Assembly (NCBI GenBank): GCA_003567655.1
Contig: PWZA01000057.1
Coordinates: 1 to 40,470 of the forward strand
DNA: 40,470 nucleotides
Source: Dehalococcoidia bacterium
GTDB taxonomy: Bacteria; Chloroflexota; Dehalococcoidia; GIF9; AB-539-J10
Direction: 5' to 3'
A program made the translations under genes and the position numbers. The notes beneath the pieces are model-generated. The model was given only the letters and a program-made list of their open reading frames with translations, did no database searches and was not told where the DNA came from. Positions 37,084 to 40,470 of the stretch are shown one piece after another (position 1 is the stretch's first letter; each line of letters starts with the position of its first letter).

Positions 37084-37767
37084 ATGATCGTCACCGATGA
37101 GAGAGGTGGGGTGGATGTTGAGATCGACAAGAGTCAGGTATGTCACTTTATTGGTTATGACGATAACCACAAACTGTCGGCGCGCATTTCATCCCTAGTG
37201 GATGACTATGCCAAGAATGCTCAGCAACTGATCAACCCGCTGTACTCTTATGTAATCAAGGATGTGGAGTGGGCTCGGGGATCTATCGCCTTCATTGAAG
37301 ATTCGATAATATTTAAGAGCAAGATTGTTGTTCAGCTATTAGAGCAATGCAAGCAGGTCGCCATATTTGTTGTTACGATAGGCAAGTACCTTGAGGATAC
37401 GGCATGGCAGCTGTCCCGAGACGGACTGATTCTCCAGGCCACTGTTCTGGATGCGGTAGGTTCAGATGCTGTTGAGAAGGCGGCGGATCGCGTGCAGGAC
37501 AAGATAAGAGAGGCAGCAAGATCTGACGGACTGGTCATAAGTCGACGCTTCAGTCCGGGCTACTGTGACTGGAATATAGGCCAGCAGCGGATGATCTTCC
37601 ATGCCTTGACCGGGCATGCGTTAGGGGTTCGTTTGACTGGAGAGTGTTTGATGATTCCCCAGAAGTCAATTTCCGGCATTGTCGGTATCGGATCGCCAAG
37701 CAGCAATGTGGAGAATTACAACCCCTGCCAGTTCTGTAATAAAGAAGATTGTCCCGGAAGGAGGTAA
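37084..37767 (+). CDS. Stand-alone MetH activation-domain-like (vitamin B12-dependent methionine synthase activation) protein
   Basis: FVVTIGKYLEDTAWQL, LDAVGSDAVEKAADRVQDKI, SRRFSPGYCDWNIGQQRMIF (RxxPGY-like SAM-binding motif of the MetH activation domain); C-terminal CQFCNKEDCPGRR. Confidence 0.85.
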   Translation: MIVTDERGGVDVEIDKSQVCHFIGYDDNHKLSARISSLVDDYAKNAQQLINPLYSYVIKDVEWARGSIAFIEDSIIFKSKIVVQLLEQCKQVAIFVVTIGKYLEDTAWQLSRDGLILQATVLDAVGSDAVEKAADRVQDKIREAARSDGLVISRRFSPGYCDWNIGQQRMIFHALTGHALGVRLTGECLMIPQKSISGIVGIGSPSSNVENYNPCQFCNKEDCPGRR

Positions 37768-37778
37768 GGTCGTAGAGA

Positions 37779-39218
37779 ATGGCCCGCAAAGGATTGGATG
37801 GAGGCAGTTTCAAGGTTCTGGATGAAGAATCTATATTTAAGGTGCATCAGACTGCGATGCAGGTGATTGAGGAGGTGGGATTTGAGGTGCAGTCGGACAC
37901 AGCCCTGGGGCTTTTCGAGGGGGCAGGAGCCACAGTAGACCGCGGGAAGTACCTGGTGAGGATGAAGGAAAGCAAGGTCAAGGAGCTTATCGATGCGGCT
38001 CCATCCGAGATCAGGCTTTGCGGACAGGACTCGGCACACGATCTTACGCTGGGTGGCCGACGTGTTTACGCGGGAACAGGCGGCACAGCTCTCCATGTTT
38101 ATGACCCTCGAGCTAACCAGACGAGACTGGCCAGCATGGACGATCTGAGATGCATCGCCCGGCTGGTTAATCGACTGGATAACATTCACTTGTTTATGTT
38201 ACCTACTTATCCCAATGAGTTGCCTGTGGAGAAGGTGGATGTGAACCGCTTCTTTGCCGGACTGGACAATACTACCAAGCATGTTATGGGAGGCGTCTAT
38301 ACTCTGGATGGAGTGAAGAGTGTGATACGGATGGCGGAGATGGTCGCGGGTTCGGACGAGGCACTCCGGGAGCGGCCTCTCATCTCGATGATATCCTGCA
38401 GTATCAGTCCGTTCAGGATGGATAGTACATATGGTGACCTGTTGGTGACGATTGCCAGAAAAGGCATACCCGTCGCCTGCCCCGCAGAGCCTCTGTGTGG
38501 TGCCACTTCGCCTGTTACACTGGCCGCGAACCTGGTGGTGCAAACGGTGGACTCACTGATGGGGGTAATGCTCACCCAGATTGCGAACCCGGGCACCCCC
38601 GTTATCTTTGGCTCGGTGGCCACCAGCACAGATCTCAGGAACCTCAGATATCTCGCTGGTTCGGTAGAAATGGGTCTGATCAATGCTGCCGGTGCCCAGA
38701 TGGCTCAGTTCTATCGGCTTCCCTTCTATGCGACTGGAGGCATGACGGATTCGAAGACTCTCGATGCTCAGTGTGGCTACGAAACGGCTCTCACCGCTCA
38801 GCTATGTGCCCTTGCTGGAGCGAACTTCATACACGACGCTGCCGGGTTAATGGAATTCGCCATGACCGTGTGTTACGAGAAATACGTCATAGACAACGAA
38901 ATACTGGGTATGGTGATGAGGAGTGTGGAAGGGATCAGAGTGGATGATGAGACCCTTGCCTTCGACCTGATAAAGCAGGCAGGACCAGGGGGCAATTTCG
39001 TAGCTGCCAGGCATACAAGACGATTCATGCGCTCAGAGCATTACCAGCCTACCGTCAGTGATCGGCTAAGCAGGGAGGACTGGGAAACTAATGGAGGCTT
39101 GAATACCTGGGAGAGGGCGGCGAAGGTGGTGGAGGATCTGCTGGCAGGTGAGGGGCACAGCCTTCCTGATGCAGTGAGACAACAGGTGCTTGCAGAAATG
39201 AAGGACATAGTGGATTGA
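37779..39218 (+). CDS. Trimethylamine methyltransferase (MttB) superfamily protein, non-pyrrolysine type
   Basis: VHQTAMQVIEEVGFEVQSDTALGLFEGAGATVDRGKYLVRM, HVMGGVYTLDGVKSVIRMAEMVAG, CGATSPVTLAANLVVQTVDSLMGVMLTQIANPGTPVIFGS, FYATGGMTDSKTLDAQCGYETAL. No in-frame amber codon. Confidence 0.92.
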   Translation: MARKGLDGGSFKVLDEESIFKVHQTAMQVIEEVGFEVQSDTALGLFEGAGATVDRGKYLVRMKESKVKELIDAAPSEIRLCGQDSAHDLTLGGRRVYAGTGGTALHVYDPRANQTRLASMDDLRCIARLVNRLDNIHLFMLPTYPNELPVEKVDVNRFFAGLDNTTKHVMGGVYTLDGVKSVIRMAEMVAGSDEALRERPLISMISCSISPFRMDSTYGDLLVTIARKGIPVACPAEPLCGATSPVTLAANLVVQTVDSLMGVMLTQIANPGTPVIFGSVATSTDLRNLRYLAGSVEMGLINAAGAQMAQFYRLPFYATGGMTDSKTLDAQCGYETALTAQLCALAGANFIHDAAGLMEFAMTVCYEKYVIDNEILGMVMRSVEGIRVDDETLAFDLIKQAGPGGNFVAARHTRRFMRSEHYQPTVSDRLSREDWETNGGLNTWERAAKVVEDLLAGEGHSLPDAVRQQVLAEMKDIVD

Positions 39219-39221
39219 GAT

Positions 39222-40031
39222 ATGCTTGTAATAGGAGAGAATATAAACGCATCAAACAAGTCAGTTGCCGAGGCTATCGATAAGCGGGATGAGGCCTTCC
39301 TGGTAGATCTGGCCAAGGCTCAGGCATCGGCAGGAGCTGATTTCATCGATGTAAACGCGGGTAGTGGTCACGGTTCGGCCAAGAAGGCAATCGAAGATGT
39401 TCGTTGGCTCATGAGAATCGTCCAGTATGCTATTGAGAAGCCCTTGGCGGTTGACAGCGATTCTGCAGAGGTCATCGAGGCTGCCATAAGCGAATACAGC
39501 GGTGAGAGCCTGATAGTTAACTCCGTCACCGCAGAGCCAGCGAGGTTGGAAGCTATAGGGCCATTGGTGGCTGAGCGGCAGGCCCGAGTGATAGCGCTAG
39601 CCATGGGGACAGACGGGATACCGGCCAGCAAAGAAGAGCGTCTGGCAGCCTGTGAACGGATCATGACATACCTCACTGGTCTTGGCATCGAGCCTAAACA
39701 GGTGATGTTCGACCCTCTCGTGTTGCCTATCGCCGTGGATACGCGTCAGGGCTTGGTTACACTGAAAACCGTCGAAGAAATAAAGTCGCGCTATCCTGAT
39801 GCCGGGGTGGTAATGGGTTTGAGCAATATCTCCTATGGCCTCCCCAAGAGGAAGCTGGTTAACCGGGCCTTTCTTGTAATGGCTGCTTATGCAGGTCTGG
39901 ATGCAGTAATCACTGATCCGCTGGACAGCAAAGCAATGAGCCTTGTCAAGGTGGCTGAGATGTTGATGGGTAGTGATCCCTCATGCAGGGGATATCTGAG
40001 GGCTCACAGGAGAGGCGACATAGTAGACTGA
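39222..40031 (+). CDS. Methyltetrahydrofolate:corrinoid methyltransferase (MtgA/AcsE/MtrH-like pterin-binding)
   Basis: MLVIGENINASNKSV, GADFIDVNAG, LIVNSVTAEPARLEAI, VMGLSNISYGLPKRKLVNRAFLVMA, DAVITDPLD. Confidence 0.92.
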   Translation: MLVIGENINASNKSVAEAIDKRDEAFLVDLAKAQASAGADFIDVNAGSGHGSAKKAIEDVRWLMRIVQYAIEKPLAVDSDSAEVIEAAISEYSGESLIVNSVTAEPARLEAIGPLVAERQARVIALAMGTDGIPASKEERLAACERIMTYLTGLGIEPKQVMFDPLVLPIAVDTRQGLVTLKTVEEIKSRYPDAGVVMGLSNISYGLPKRKLVNRAFLVMAAYAGLDAVITDPLDSKAMSLVKVAEMLMGSDPSCRGYLRAHRRGDIVD

Positions 40032-40160
40032 ACCCGGCTCAGTTTTTCTAGGGTCTGCTTGAGACGTGCGGAATTCTGTAACGGAGTCGGTCTAGCTTGC
40101 ATGATGCTCGATGTACAGGGCAATGCAGTGTATTAATATGATTGAAACTGGAGGACAAGA

Positions 40161-40470
40161 ATGCCAGACGATATTATCGGCCTTATTCGTGATAATGTGA
40201 TTCAGGGCAGGGTAACCAGGGATGACGAAGGCATGGACGAAGGAATGGCAGGACAGCCCGGTGTTACGGAGCTTATCGAACAGGCTCTTGCTTCCGACCT
40301 GGATATCAAGGATGTAGTTGCCAGGGGGCTCTCCGGCGGCATGGATGTCGTGGGGCAGAAATTTGAGGCCGGTGAATACTATATCCCTGATATGTTGGCC
40401 TCAGCGGAGGCAGTGGGGGCGGCCATGGATATACTGCAGCCTCGGCTTGCAAAGGGTGGCGTTAAGACCA
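40161..40470 (+). CDS. Corrinoid methyltransferase protein, N-terminal cap domain (truncated at window edge)
   Basis: MPDDIIGLIRDNVIQGR...VTELIEQALASDLDIKDVVARGLSGGMDVVGQKFEAGEYYIPDMLASAEAVGAAMDILQPRL is the B12-binding cap domain; RBS ggagg before ATG. Confidence 0.9.
   Translation, partial: MPDDIIGLIRDNVIQGRVTRDDEGMDEGMAGQPGVTELIEQALASDLDIKDVVARGLSGGMDVVGQKFEAGEYYIPDMLASAEAVGAAMDILQPRLAKGGVKT

Noticed and set aside
37779-39218. Pyrrolysine-containing MttB
   Set aside because: The reading frame is continuous with no in-frame UAG, so pyrrolysine is not supported.
1-40470. CRISPR arrays, prophage or defence systems
   Set aside because: No regularly spaced direct repeats, phage structural genes or recognisable defence genes seen in the sequence or ORF track.

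Overview
The window looks like chromosomal DNA of an anaerobic-type bacterium. Gene content is reminiscent of Chloroflexota/Dehalococcoidia, but that is an inference from family content and was not tested.

(1) About 0-16 kb is mostly housekeeping: DUF427, PPOX-like, transglutaminase-like, DUF350, thyX, tRNA-Arg(UCU), a small zinc-protein/FmdB operon behind a CIRCE-like element, MFS, polyprenyl synthase, pgk, tpiA, miaA, hflX, YggS-like, Xer recombinase and gdhA. It ends with a bacterial NrpR-like regulator divergent from nadE.

(2) 18-24 kb holds a complete histidine-utilisation cluster on the minus strand, hutH-ftcD-fchA-like-hutU-hutI.

(3) 24-28 kb holds a divergent 2-oxoacid:ferredoxin oxidoreductase (fused ferredoxin-alpha, then beta and gamma) plus a class III aminotransferase.

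(4) 28-36.5 kb is an acyl-CoA degradation module: a thiolase-fold/OB-fold fusion apparently lacking the catalytic Cys, a thiolase, a MaoC pair, an SDR pair and an acyl-CoA dehydrogenase pair. Its layout recalls aldolytic beta-oxidation systems.

(5) 37-40.5 kb is a corrinoid methyltransferase operon: a MetH-activation-like protein, a non-pyrrolysine MttB homologue, an MtrH/MtgA-like methyltransferase and a corrinoid protein truncated by the window edge.

The most interesting signals are the CIRCE-controlled mini-zinc-protein operon (including an unlisted 39-aa ORF), the corrinoid operon with a SAM-type activator, the degenerate thiolase-fold/OB-fold fusion, and the NrpR-like regulator with a GGTA-N6-TACC palindrome.
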